A stretch of DNA of 8,257 nt, from the NCBI GenBank assembly GCA_024223125.1, contig JAAEOP010000717.1, positions 1 to 8,257 on the forward strand, read 5' to 3'. This DNA is from Chloroflexota bacterium (GTDB lineage: Bacteria > Chloroflexota > Anaerolineae > Promineifilales > Promineifilaceae). The position numbers and the translations under genes were made by a program. A model generated the notes under the pieces. The model was not told the DNA's origin. It searched no databases and was given only the letters and a program-made list of their open reading frames with translations. Below, one piece after another: positions 1 through 6,170 of the stretch. Positions within the stretch are counted from its first letter, which is position 1, and every line of letters begins with the position of its first letter.

Positions 1-284
1 AGGACGGGTGCGGCGATCAGTATGCCGCGAATAACCGGAAAGAATCCACGACGGCCGTATTGCCGCGCCACGTCCATATCCACACTTTCCCCCAGCAGCA
101 GGGGTGGTAAGATGGCGCTATGACCACCCACGCGCAACGGTTTGCCGAAAAGCAGTACATCGGCCATTATTCCCAAAGCTAATCCTACTGCTAGACTTCG
201 GCCTGGCGATTGGATGTGTGTGATTTTGGACGGCCGTTCAACCGCCGGTTCAGTCATGAGATATTCGCTTTTTACACTATTCAT
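1..284 (-). CDS. N-terminal part of a membrane protein, DUF4173/DUF4153-like (partial)
   Basis: This reading frame is open from the window edge to the ATG at 284. That start has a GGAG Shine-Dalgarno five bases upstream (plus positions 290-293). An in-frame ATG at 257 lacks one, so I prefer 284. The product begins with about 20 polar residues, then a hydrophobic stretch containing LALGIMADVLLFGKPL. Further on, RRGFFPVIRGILIAAPVL looks like the start of a second membrane helix. The ADxLFxGKPL and vlRGlLiAlPVL patterns resemble DUF4173/DUF4153 membrane proteins of unknown function. In those proteins, as I know them, the two patterns are separated by several membrane helices; here only about 35 residues lie between them, which hints at an internal deletion. 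The family call is tentative. The gene is divergent from the two-component pair, and the rest lies outside the window. Confidence 0.55.
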   Translation of the reverse strand, partial: MNSVKSEYLMTEPAVERPSKITHIQSPGRSLAVGLALGIMADVLLFGKPLRVGGHSAILPPLLLGESVDMDVARQYGRRGFFPVIRGILIAAPV

Positions 285-291
285 GTTTACT

Positions 292-340
292 CCGTTATCC
301 GTTATCCGTATTCCGTATTCCGTGTTCCGTATTCCTTACC
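292..340. repeat. Tandem 7-bp repeat, CCGTTAT/CCGTATT type
   Basis: Seven consecutive heptads are visible: two CCGTTAT, two CCGTATT, one CCGTGTT, one CCGTATT and a degenerate CCTTACC. The array starts within the Shine-Dalgarno region of the minus-strand gene, so its mRNA leader would carry the complementary GGATAACGGATAACGG. Small open frames through it read as repeats of Tyr-Ser-Val-Phe-Arg and are not genes. Confidence 0.9.
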
Positions 341-366
341 CGACAGTTCACGGATTACGGATAACG
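293..366. repeat. Inverted repeat enclosing the heptad array
   Basis: The arm at 293-308 (CGTTATCCGTTATCCG) is matched by 351-366 (CGGATTACGGATAACG) as its reverse complement with one mismatch in 16. The loop is 42 bases and holds the remaining heptads. It lies between the divergent membrane-protein gene and the response regulator. No T-run follows, so I do not call a terminator. The rest of the divergent spacer (367-535) shows no other clear site. Confidence 0.7.
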
Positions 367-535
367 CTCCTACGGATATAAACAGCATCATGCTCCAAAA
401 TGGGGACAGTTTGCTGTATGATGTAACTGCGAAAAGGGTACTATAAGGAAACGGCCGTGCACCATGACCCAAATACACAAACCCACGCACTCAAGTGCTT
501 GACAGGAATGGCTGAATATTGGAAATTGGAGAAAT

Positions 536-1285
536 ATGCTTAAATTACTCGTTGTTGAAGATAATCCCAAACTACGTCCAGCCCTAATATCTGGGCTGGA
601 GGCTACCCAAGCTGTCCATGTCATTTATGATTGTGACACAGGTGAAGCGGCGCTAGAATTTTGCCTGGAGACACCACCAGAGGTGATTTTGATGGATGTG
701 CAGTTGACCGGCGAGATGAATGGGATAGACACGGCCGTTGCCATCCGCCGCGAATTCCCCCGAATACCAGTCGTCTTCTATTCCATTCAAGATGATGACG
801 ATTATTATCGCGCCTTTCGTCGTTCTGGCATTCTCAGTCATTATGCGTATGTGCGGAAATCCAACTATCTGCTGCCCCAGATGATTGTGCCTTTGTTGCG
901 GGATGCGGTTAACGGCCGTTCCTTCATAGACCCCGACATCGAATCTCGCGTTCAGGAAGTGCGCCAAAAAGATGAATATGCCCCTATGGGCCTGCTGGAA
1001 CCGAATGAACAACAAGTAGCCCGCATGGTCGCCCAGGGGATGAGCAATGAACACATCGCCGCCTGCATGGGTTTCCGCGACAAACGCACCATCAGCCGCA
1101 TCAACGGCCAAATTTACACCGCCTGGGGGCTTAACAAAACCAAAACTGATGAAAAAGTAGCCCGCACCCGCGCCGCCATTATTGTGCAGCACGGCCGTCT
1201 CATTTCCTGGACAGATGATGGTATCCTCCAAATATTAGATGCTGCCGGTAATTGGGTGGAATGGAGATCGGAGATTAGAGATTAG
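536..1285 (+). CDS. Two-component response regulator, receiver plus LuxR-like HTH
   Basis: This cytoplasmic protein of 249 residues is predicted to take a phosphoryl group from the kinase encoded next to it and then change transcription. Residues 1-120 form a receiver domain: acidic pair E8/D9, phosphoacceptor D54 in ILMDVQ, S83 at the switch position and K108 in YVRKS. Residues 153-199 (NEQQVARMVAQGMSNEHIAA, then RTISRINGQIY) fit a LuxR/NarL-type helix-turn-helix. Unlike typical NarL proteins, about 50 further residues follow the HTH, including ISWTDDGILQILDAAGNW, of unknown role. The start has a GGAG at 528-531, four bases before the ATG. The last residues, RSEIRD, are encoded by the GAGATTAG-type repeat that fills the spacer, so the original stop may have been replaced when the repeat arose. 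The target genes cannot be read from the sequence. Confidence 0.9.
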   Translation: MLKLLVVEDNPKLRPALISGLEATQAVHVIYDCDTGEAALEFCLETPPEVILMDVQLTGEMNGIDTAVAIRREFPRIPVVFYSIQDDDDYYRAFRRSGILSHYAYVRKSNYLLPQMIVPLLRDAVNGRSFIDPDIESRVQEVRQKDEYAPMGLLEPNEQQVARMVAQGMSNEHIAACMGFRDKRTISRINGQIYTAWGLNKTKTDEKVARTRAAIIVQHGRLISWTDDGILQILDAAGNWVEWRSEIRD

Positions 1286-1326
1286 GAGATTGGTTTCAGC
1301 GGGTAATCTCCAATATCTTCCTAATC
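1269..1326. repeat. GAGATTAG-type repeat and hairpin before the kinase start
   Basis: Units GGAGATTAG, AGATTAG and GAGATTGG follow each other at 1270-1293. The segment 1280-1293 (GATTAGGAGATTGG) can pair with 1310-1326 (CCAATATCTTCCTAATC) with small bulges, and 1285-1291 (GGAGATT) pairs exactly with 1305-1311 (AATCTCC). The hairpin includes the response-regulator stop codon and ends one base before the kinase ATG. No T-run follows, so it is not a standard terminator. It could act at kinase translation, or it may only be a spread repeat. Confidence 0.7.
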
Positions 1327-3474
1327 ATGAGTTCAAACCTTTACCTCAATTGGGTCATTATGACCGTTTCATTGTTTAATGCCTTGCTGCTAACGTGGCT
1401 GGGTTTAACCGTGCTGCTCAATTCTGACCGGCGCGCCTGGGGTATCTGGATTGCCAGCGGCGGCTTACTGTTGGGCGCAATGTTCTTTATTAGCCATTCA
1501 GCCATTGCCGGCTTGGGATTATTTGGCATAACCTACCGCAACATGATCTTTTGGTGGTCGGTGGGCATGGTTCCGGTCATTTTACTGCCGTTTGCCTGGT
1601 ACGTGATTATTTTATGGTACGCAGGCTTCTGGTCGGCGCCGTTAGCCCCCCTACACCGCAGCCAGCGCATTGGTTTTGGCTTAGTTCTGTTCATGCTCCT
1701 GTCCGGATTTACCGCTTTGTTGATTGGTGTCGTTTTACTGATCATCCCCGCGCCACAATTCACCCCGCTGCGGATTTCTATCCGGTGGTCAGTAGCCGGT
1801 ATTCCTTTATTGGCTGTGGGGTACAGTGTCTACGTACTGCTTTGCATTGGCCTTTCGTTGGATGCCTTACGCCAACCGGGGCCGTCAAAACGAGTTATGG
1901 GAATGTTGGCCCGGCAGCGGGCACGGCCGTGGCTTATTGCCGCCTCTCTGTTCATGCTCATTATTAGTCTGTTGGTGATAGGGGTTATGGTGTGGCTGGT
2001 ACAAGATTCGCGCCATCGTTTCTTTTGGGAAATTTATCTGGAATCCCATGAACGCATTGCTCGTCTGGATTTGCTCATTTCCGGGCTGGTATGTGTTGTT
2101 GTTTTGCTGGTAGGGCAGGCGATTGTGTCATATGAAGTCTTTACAGGTAAAACGCTTCCCCGGCGGGGTCTAACTCACCATTGGTACCGGGCTATTTTGC
2201 TGAGTGGAGGCACGGCCGTTCTCATCAGCGCTACGTTGACCATTCAACTACGGCCGTTATACAGCCTCATTTTAGTAGCCGTTGCCATTGCCGTTTTTTA
2301 CGCTCTCATCAGTTGGCGCTCTTATGTGGAACGGGAACGGTATATGGCTCAGTTACGGCCGTTTGTCAGCAGCCAACGCTTGCTAGACCAACTCCTCACC
2401 CAAACCTCCCCCCAAGAAGTAGATATAAACACCCCATTCCGCGCCTTGTGTCGTGACGTTTTGGATGCAGAGGTGGCTTATTTAGCGGCCGTAGGCCCAT
2501 TAGCCCCCCTCGTAGGCGTGCCACTCACCTATCCGGCATCTTCCTCCAAAATGCCGCCCATCAACAATTTAATTGAGCGCTTTACCTCGCCCGAAACATT
2601 GATGTTGCCTCTCGATTCGGCCGTATATGGCAACGCAATTTGGGCATTACCTTTGTGGAGCGAGCGCGGCTTGATTGGTCTCTTCTTGCTAGGGATGAAA
2701 CAAAGCGGCAGCCTATACAGTCAAGAAGAAATGGAGATTGCCCGCGTTAGCGGCGAACGTTTGATTGATACTCAGGCCAGCGTAGAGATGGCCCGCCGCC
2801 TGATGAGTTTGCAGCGTGAACGGCTGGCCCAAAGCCAAATCATTGACCAACAAACCCGCCGCATACTGCACGATGATATTTTGCCTGACTTGCAGGCAGC
2901 GATGATTTCTCTCAGCAGCGAACAAGCAGTGGCAAATGGACAAGTTGCGGCCGCCCTAAATCTGATGAGTGATGCTCACAAACAGATTTCAGACTTGCTG
3001 CACGATATGCCCACGACAACTGCGCCAGACGTAGCCCGTCTCGGTCTCATACGTGCCTTGCAACGAACGGTAGATAATGATTTGGCTCATCTTTTTGATG
3101 AGGTAATATGGCAAATTGATCCGTTGGCGGCCAACCAATCTAAAACAATACCGACCTTAACGGCCGAAGTTGTCTTTTATGCGACGCGAGAAGTCATTCG
3201 CAATGCTGCCCGTCACGGCCGTGGCAGCAGCGAGAACCAGCTAACGTTACAAATCGCCATCTCCTGGCCAGACAGTTTATTGTTGACCATTGAAGATAAT
3301 GGCGTGGGTTTACAAGAGGCCGCACCATCATCTGGCAGCAGGCAAGGATTGGCTTTACACAGTACCATGATGGCTGTTGTCGGCGGCGAAATGTCGGTGG
3401 ATTCCTATCCAAACAGCCATACAAAAGTTACGCTGCGTCTGCCCGCTCCCACCGCTTCTGCCAGTAACGCATAA
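1327..3474 (+). CDS. Membrane-bound sensor histidine kinase, HisKA_3-like with GAF-like region
   Basis: This 715-residue kinase is the likely partner of the response regulator just upstream. Hydrophobic segments near residues 8-32, 38-66, 73-101, 114-141, 153-178, 200-225, 246-270, 286-306 and 310-330 suggest about nine membrane helices forming the sensor. Residues 350-485 look like a GAF domain (ALPLWSERGLIGLFLLGMKQ, then YSQEEMEIARVSGERLID). A helix at 485-513 leads to the phospho-acceptor H515 in RRILHDDILPDLQ, as in HisKA_3/NarX-type kinases. The ATPase domain has N626 (REVIRNAARHG), the G1 box D657-N-G-V-G661 and a G2 box around G674 (RQGLAL). All residues needed for phosphotransfer are present. 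No Shine-Dalgarno precedes the ATG; a second ATG at codon 12 lacks one too. The ligand is unknown. The last 47 bp overlap the convergent hydrolase gene. Confidence 0.9.
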   Translation: MSSNLYLNWVIMTVSLFNALLLTWLGLTVLLNSDRRAWGIWIASGGLLLGAMFFISHSAIAGLGLFGITYRNMIFWWSVGMVPVILLPFAWYVIILWYAGFWSAPLAPLHRSQRIGFGLVLFMLLSGFTALLIGVVLLIIPAPQFTPLRISIRWSVAGIPLLAVGYSVYVLLCIGLSLDALRQPGPSKRVMGMLARQRARPWLIAASLFMLIISLLVIGVMVWLVQDSRHRFFWEIYLESHERIARLDLLISGLVCVVVLLVGQAIVSYEVFTGKTLPRRGLTHHWYRAILLSGGTAVLISATLTIQLRPLYSLILVAVAIAVFYALISWRSYVERERYMAQLRPFVSSQRLLDQLLTQTSPQEVDINTPFRALCRDVLDAEVAYLAAVGPLAPLVGVPLTYPASSSKMPPINNLIERFTSPETLMLPLDSAVYGNAIWALPLWSERGLIGLFLLGMKQSGSLYSQEEMEIARVSGERLIDTQASVEMARRLMSLQRERLAQSQIIDQQTRRILHDDILPDLQAAMISLSSEQAVANGQVAAALNLMSDAHKQISDLLHDMPTTTAPDVARLGLIRALQRTVDNDLAHLFDEVIWQIDPLAANQSKTIPTLTAEVVFYATREVIRNAARHGRGSSENQLTLQIAISWPDSLLLTIEDNGVGLQEAAPSSGSRQGLALHSTMMAVVGGEMSVDSYPNSHTKVTLRLPAPTASASNA

Positions 3475-4342
3475 TGCCATCTACAGACATATACAAGGGA
3501 TTGGTGGTGTCGTATTTCAATATTTCCAGGTCAGAGAAGTTAACTTGCCAGGCGCGGCCGTGGTTCCATTCTGTATAACGGTCTATTAACGTATCCCGTT
3601 CAACCCCTGTTTCCATCTGTTCCCGAACAAAATTGGCACAGTCGGCCACTAATGTTTTGACGGCCGTTAAATGCTCACGCACATTGGTAACCGGGCCAAA
3701 ATGAGTGGGGTAAATGGTGTCAAAATTGCAACCAATCAATTTGGTCAAAGAGTTTTGCCATGCTTCCAGATCAAATTCTGGCGGTGGTGCAGGAATGTCC
3801 AATAACGGTAAATTGCCTAACTTCATCCCGGCCGTGTCGCCGGTAAAAGCAATATTCCCCAACACAAAAACATGATGGTGACGTGCATGACCAGGAGTTT
3901 CTATTGCGTACAGTCTTAAACCGGCTGCCTCAACCATATCCCCATCATACAAAGCGACCACATTCTCGGCTGGCGCAGGTAAAATATCACCCCATAACGG
4001 CCCCATCTGGTCGCCATAAATACGGCTGGCGCTGGCAATCAGCCGGGATGGATCAATTAAATGTCTGGTTCCAAAATGATGCGCGTAAACAGTGGCCCCA
4101 TTTTGTGCCCACCAGCCAGATGCTCCCGCGTGGTCAAAATGGATATGTGTCACCAGCACATGTTGAATATCTTCTGGTTGGCAGCCATGGGCGGCTAACT
4201 CCGTTTTTAGCGTGGATAAGGTAGACCCTGGCCCTGTTTCGATAAGCAGTAACCCTTCTGGCCCTTCAATCAGGTAAGAAGCTATCGTATGGCTAAGCCC
4301 TTGAAAATTGAGATCGAGTGTGTGTATTGTGTAATCAGTCAT
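3428..4342 (-). CDS. Metallo-beta-lactamase-fold hydrolase
   Basis: The product has 304 residues and no signal peptide, so it is probably cytoplasmic. Metal-binding motifs are complete: THIHFDH at 65-71 (H66, H68, D70, H71), H152 in TPGHARHHH, D169 in GDTAG and H214 in PTHFGP. This is the set for a two-metal site as in glyoxalase II-like and related hydrolases. The HARHHH stretch and the roughly 80 residues after H214, which are mainly helical in appearance, resemble the broad group of MBL-fold hydrolases with a C-terminal helical cap. The substrate cannot be predicted. The stop lies inside the 3' end of the kinase gene, which runs toward it. The gene upstream on the same strand ends 50 bp before this start, but a promoter-like box just ahead of the ATG suggests independent expression. 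Confidence 0.9.
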   Translation of the reverse strand: MTDYTIHTLDLNFQGLSHTIASYLIEGPEGLLLIETGPGSTLSTLKTELAAHGCQPEDIQHVLVTHIHFDHAGASGWWAQNGATVYAHHFGTRHLIDPSRLIASASRIYGDQMGPLWGDILPAPAENVVALYDGDMVEAAGLRLYAIETPGHARHHHVFVLGNIAFTGDTAGMKLGNLPLLDIPAPPPEFDLEAWQNSLTKLIGCNFDTIYPTHFGPVTNVREHLTAVKTLVADCANFVREQMETGVERDTLIDRYTEWNHGRAWQVNFSDLEILKYDTTNPLYMSVDGIMRYWQKRWERADAA

Positions 4343-4351
4343 AGTTTAAAT

Positions 4352-4360
4352 ATTATCATA
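4352..4360 (-). promoter_or_regulatory. -10-like box placed for a leaderless hydrolase mRNA
   Basis: Read on the minus strand, TATGATAAT ends nine bases before the hydrolase ATG. No Shine-Dalgarno lies between the box and the start. Transcription would begin at or within a few bases of the ATG. No good -35 is visible 16-18 bases upstream, so this rests on the -10 and its position only. Confidence 0.4.
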
Positions 4361-4392
4361 TATCCCTAGAATGGGGGATCGTTTCTTCCGAC

Positions 4393-5649
4393 CTACACGG
4401 CCGCCAAACAATGCCAGGTTCGAGCACGGCCGTCATACCAATAAATATCCTCGATAGGTCCTCGATTGTACGCTTGAGCGGCGACACGGCCGTTGGCATA
4501 GAAACATTGCTTAATTTCGCTTTGTCCGTTCCCCGTCATCCCTTGCATAAACAGGTCAGACAAAACGTGGTTAATTTGTTTCTGTCGCCCTTTCGGCGCC
4601 GTGTCGTGCGGCCCTTCGTAACTATTGGGCAACTGCCAGGCAATGTATGTTTGCCCCGCTACCCCTTGTTTGCCTCTGAAATCCTGTAATTCAAATGTAG
4701 CTCGGCCGTGCTGCCAGGCCCGTTCTTCCATCCTCTGTTTTGTGGCCTGACTGCCCACTGCAAAATGGCGTTGGGTGCGGACGCAGGCTATTTTTTCATA
4801 CCGTTTTTGTGTGCGTTCTTGCACCTGGGTCAATTTGGCAATGGTTGCGCGCGCAATGGGCGCGGCCAATTTCCCGTTTTGTTTTCCGCGGCCGCTATGA
4901 AATGCAGCATAAAAATGCGCCCGTACTTTGCCAATACTTTGCGTCAGGATGGTGATGGGCAGCGCTACCGGTTTTAGATTTAGCCGGCTAACCTCTAAAG
5001 CGGCCGCTACTTTAGTCACAGAGCGTAACCAGACACGGCCGTCAACCCGCTGCCAAAAAACCCCTTCACCCTGACGCAGCAGATTACGCAACTGCCGCCA
5101 GCCACAAACTTTCAAATTAGACTGCTTGCCGGTTAATTGTTGTCTGATGTCGGCCATATTGTGCCAGCCGCGACCGTCGCTATCCAAATGTCGCAGCAGC
5201 AGCCAAATACGGCCGGAAGCGGCCGCTTCTTGTTGTAACATGCCAATGGCAATATCAGGAAACAGTTTGATAGTTTGTTTTTGGGGAGGGGGTGGTGGAG
5301 AAACGGCCGTGTTGTCCAACGCAACTTTTACGACGGGTAGATCAGGTAGAGAATTTTCTCCCTTTGCCTCGTCGCAATGAGAGCGAATCGTTTGTGTAAC
5401 GGTCTGGCTTCCCCAACCTAAATGATCGGGAAGATGGGTTATCGTTTGTGACAGTGTTGGGGGAGGGGATTGTGTGGCTGGGTAACGGGCGTGTTCAACC
5501 AAATCAGGTGTAGTGCCTGCGGCCGACCGTTGTTGGCGTAGATTCGTTTGCAGCTCTGATAGTTGCTTCTGGGCGGCTAACAGAGCTGCTGAATGGTTTC
5601 CTGCCAGAAAAGCCACAAAAAGCTTCGCTTTTCCCAGCCAGAGCAGCAA
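4393..5649 (-). CDS. Unidentified 418-residue protein with coiled coil and likely DNA-binding regions
   Basis: I cannot assign a function. From this start the protein has a hydrophobic segment (about 1-17), a short coiled coil rich in Gln and Leu (24-45), and a low-complexity linker with Pro runs at 62-64 and 118-122. A compact domain follows at about 127-220, with GRIWLLLRHLDSDGRGW and WRQLRNLLRQGEGVFWQRV, whose pattern suits a winged helix. A second helical region at 262-290 (APIARATIAKLTQVQERTQK) looks like a helix-turn-helix. The C-terminal 110 residues are rich in Trp, Tyr and Arg. The start is doubtful: 5649 is TTG with no Shine-Dalgarno. The frame stays open and hydrophobic upstream to a TAG at 5719-5721 without any ATG, GTG or TTG. 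An in-frame GTG lies at 5616. It may be a replication- or plasmid-type DNA-binding protein, or a membrane-tethered one; this is a guess. Confidence 0.65.
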   Translation of the reverse strand: MLLWLGKAKLFVAFLAGNHSAALLAAQKQLSELQTNLRQQRSAAGTTPDLVEHARYPATQSPPPTLSQTITHLPDHLGWGSQTVTQTIRSHCDEAKGENSLPDLPVVKVALDNTAVSPPPPPQKQTIKLFPDIAIGMLQQEAAASGRIWLLLRHLDSDGRGWHNMADIRQQLTGKQSNLKVCGWRQLRNLLRQGEGVFWQRVDGRVWLRSVTKVAAALEVSRLNLKPVALPITILTQSIGKVRAHFYAAFHSGRGKQNGKLAAPIARATIAKLTQVQERTQKRYEKIACVRTQRHFAVGSQATKQRMEERAWQHGRATFELQDFRGKQGVAGQTYIAWQLPNSYEGPHDTAPKGRQKQINHVLSDLFMQGMTGNGQSEIKQCFYANGRVAAQAYNRGPIEDIYWYDGRARTWHCLAAV

Positions 5650-5701
5650 ACAGGCAACACAAAATAAACATACTGCTGACGGCCGTAATAAAACACCGTC
5701 G

Positions 5702-5730
5702 TTGACAGCATGGTGAGCCTATGCTATGCT
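5702..5730 (+). promoter_or_regulatory. Sigma-70-type promoter for the candidate small RNA
   Basis: A perfect TTGACA (5702-5707) is followed after exactly 17 bases by TATGCT (5725-5730, four of six matches to TATAAT). The predicted transcript start is near 5737. No open frame with a ribosome binding site begins downstream before the terminator at 5842-5873, so the promoter appears to serve an untranslated RNA. Confidence 0.55.
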
Positions 5731-5736
5731 CTTCTG

Positions 5737-5873
5737 AGACTAAGTGAGCTACCTGGGGACACAAAAACCCCCTCCCCAACAAAGGGGCACTGTGAAAGTG
5801 TTGGCGGCACCAAACAGTTAAGTAGCTTGCTGATATAAATCAAGGCTAGGCACTGCAATGTCTGGCCTTTTTT
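5737..5873 (+). ncRNA. Candidate structured small RNA, about 137 nt, unknown family
   Basis: The segment lies between a consensus-like promoter and an intrinsic terminator and has no credible coding frame. It can fold into a closed structure. A 10-bp stem joins 5743-5752 (AGTGAGCTAC) to 5822-5831 (GTAGCTTGCT) with two G-T pairs, and CTG 5753-5755 pairs with CAG 5815-5817. Inside are small hairpins: CCCC/GGGG with loop AACAAA (5774-5787), CACT/AGTG around 5788-5800, and GTTGG/CCAAAC around 5800-5815. The terminator hairpin follows. I do not recognise 6S, SRP, tmRNA, a T-box or a known riboswitch. It could be a trans-acting RNA, an RNA of the neighbouring module, or an attenuated leader for the ATPase operon, though that gene starts almost 300 bases beyond the terminator. 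It was read by eye and no folding program was run. Confidence 0.45.
5842..5873 (+). terminator. Rho-independent terminator
   Basis: AAGGCTAG (5842-5849) pairs with CTGGCCTT (5862-5869) with one wobble, extended inward by GCA/TGT to a six-base loop CTGCAA. The T-run reaches 5873. It ends the candidate small RNA on the plus strand. Confidence 0.75.
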
Positions 5874-5897
5874 CTTGTCCTGACGCTACATTTTTCT

Positions 5898-5919
5898 TCC
5901 CATTTCTGCAATAATGGGA
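5898..5919. repeat. 7-bp inverted repeat in the ATPase upstream region
   Basis: TCCCATT (5898-5904) and AATGGGA (5913-5919) are exact reverse complements around an eight-base loop. No T-run follows on either strand, so it is not a terminator. It is the first of three inverted repeats between the small RNA and the ATPase promoter. Confidence 0.5.
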
Positions 5920-6003
5920 GCCGTGTGATTACTTCTAGTTAGCATACTCCCCCCAATTTAACAAAAACAATACCTTTAATCTTGTATTTGAAAGGGGATT
6001 TAT

Positions 6004-6025
6004 GCTAAAGACCATAACCTTTAGC
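6004..6025. repeat. 7-bp inverted repeat, GCTAAAG/CTTTAGC
   Basis: GCTAAAG (6004-6010) and CTTTAGC (6019-6025) are exact reverse complements separated by eight bases. It sits 50 bp upstream of the -35 region and could be an operator for a dimeric protein. Confidence 0.5.
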
Positions 6026-6037
6026 CAGTCTAACAAA

Positions 6038-6096
6038 AATAACACCCTATGTCAACTAATCTATAGGCTATAGATTGTACAAAAGGGGTTGTTATT
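6038..6096. repeat. Nested palindrome overlapping the ATPase promoter
   Basis: The core is AATCTATAG (6058-6066), a central G, and CTATAGATT (6068-6076), a perfect 9-bp palindrome. Outer arms AATAACA (6038-6044) and TGTTATT (6090-6096) are also exact reverse complements, with CCC 6045-6047 facing GGGG 6085-6088. Thus most of a 59-bp segment is symmetric. It covers the -35 and spacer of the promoter at 6076-6104, so a bound protein would block transcription. The small DNA-binding protein of the operon is the obvious candidate for autoregulation; this is inference. Confidence 0.6.
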
Positions 6097-6104
6097 GGTA
6101 TAAT
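6076..6104 (+). promoter_or_regulatory. Extended -10 promoter of the ATPase operon
   Basis: TATAAT (6099-6104) is a full consensus and is preceded by TG at 6096-6097, the extended -10 motif. TGTACA (6076-6081, four of six) lies 17 bases upstream as a -35. Transcription would start near 6111 and give a leader of about 60 bases carrying the AGGA Shine-Dalgarno of the ATPase gene. Confidence 0.65.
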
Positions 6105-6134
6105 ACACAATGTAGATCGCTTCACTGGCTAAAC

Positions 6135-6163
6135 TTGACAACTTTTTCAAGGTTACTTAGGAT
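6135..6163 (+). promoter_or_regulatory. Second promoter-like pair, positioned for a leaderless ATPase mRNA
   Basis: A perfect TTGACA (6135-6140) is followed after exactly 17 bases by TAGGAT (6158-6163, four of six). Its start point would fall at about 6170-6171, the first base of the ATG. The same AGGA (6159-6162) serves as a Shine-Dalgarno for transcripts from the upstream promoter. Confidence 0.45.
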
Positions 6164-6170
6164 ACGGCTT

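Noticed and set aside
499..504. TTGACA upstream of the response regulator
   Set aside because: No acceptable -10 lies 16-18 bases downstream; that position falls in the ribosome binding region (GGAAATTGGAG).
653..1231. Open frame of 192 codons on the minus strand
   Set aside because: It lies antisense within the response regulator, whose receiver and HTH motifs are clear. The translation shows no domain pattern and there is no ribosome binding site.
1551..1967. Open frame of 138 codons on the plus strand
   Set aside because: It is an alternate frame of the kinase membrane region; the kinase frame is continuous and has all expected motifs.
3883..4224. Open frame of 113 codons on the plus strand
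   Set aside because: It is antisense to the metal-binding core of the hydrolase and has no recognisable motif.
5898..5919. TCCCATT/AATGGGA hairpin as a terminator
   Set aside because: No T-run follows the stem on either strand; it is kept only as an inverted repeat.
6075..6170. N-terminal extension of the ATPase from a TTG at 6075
   Set aside because: The extension overlaps the -35 and -10 of the best promoter and shows no family similarity. The ATG at 6171 has AGGA upstream.
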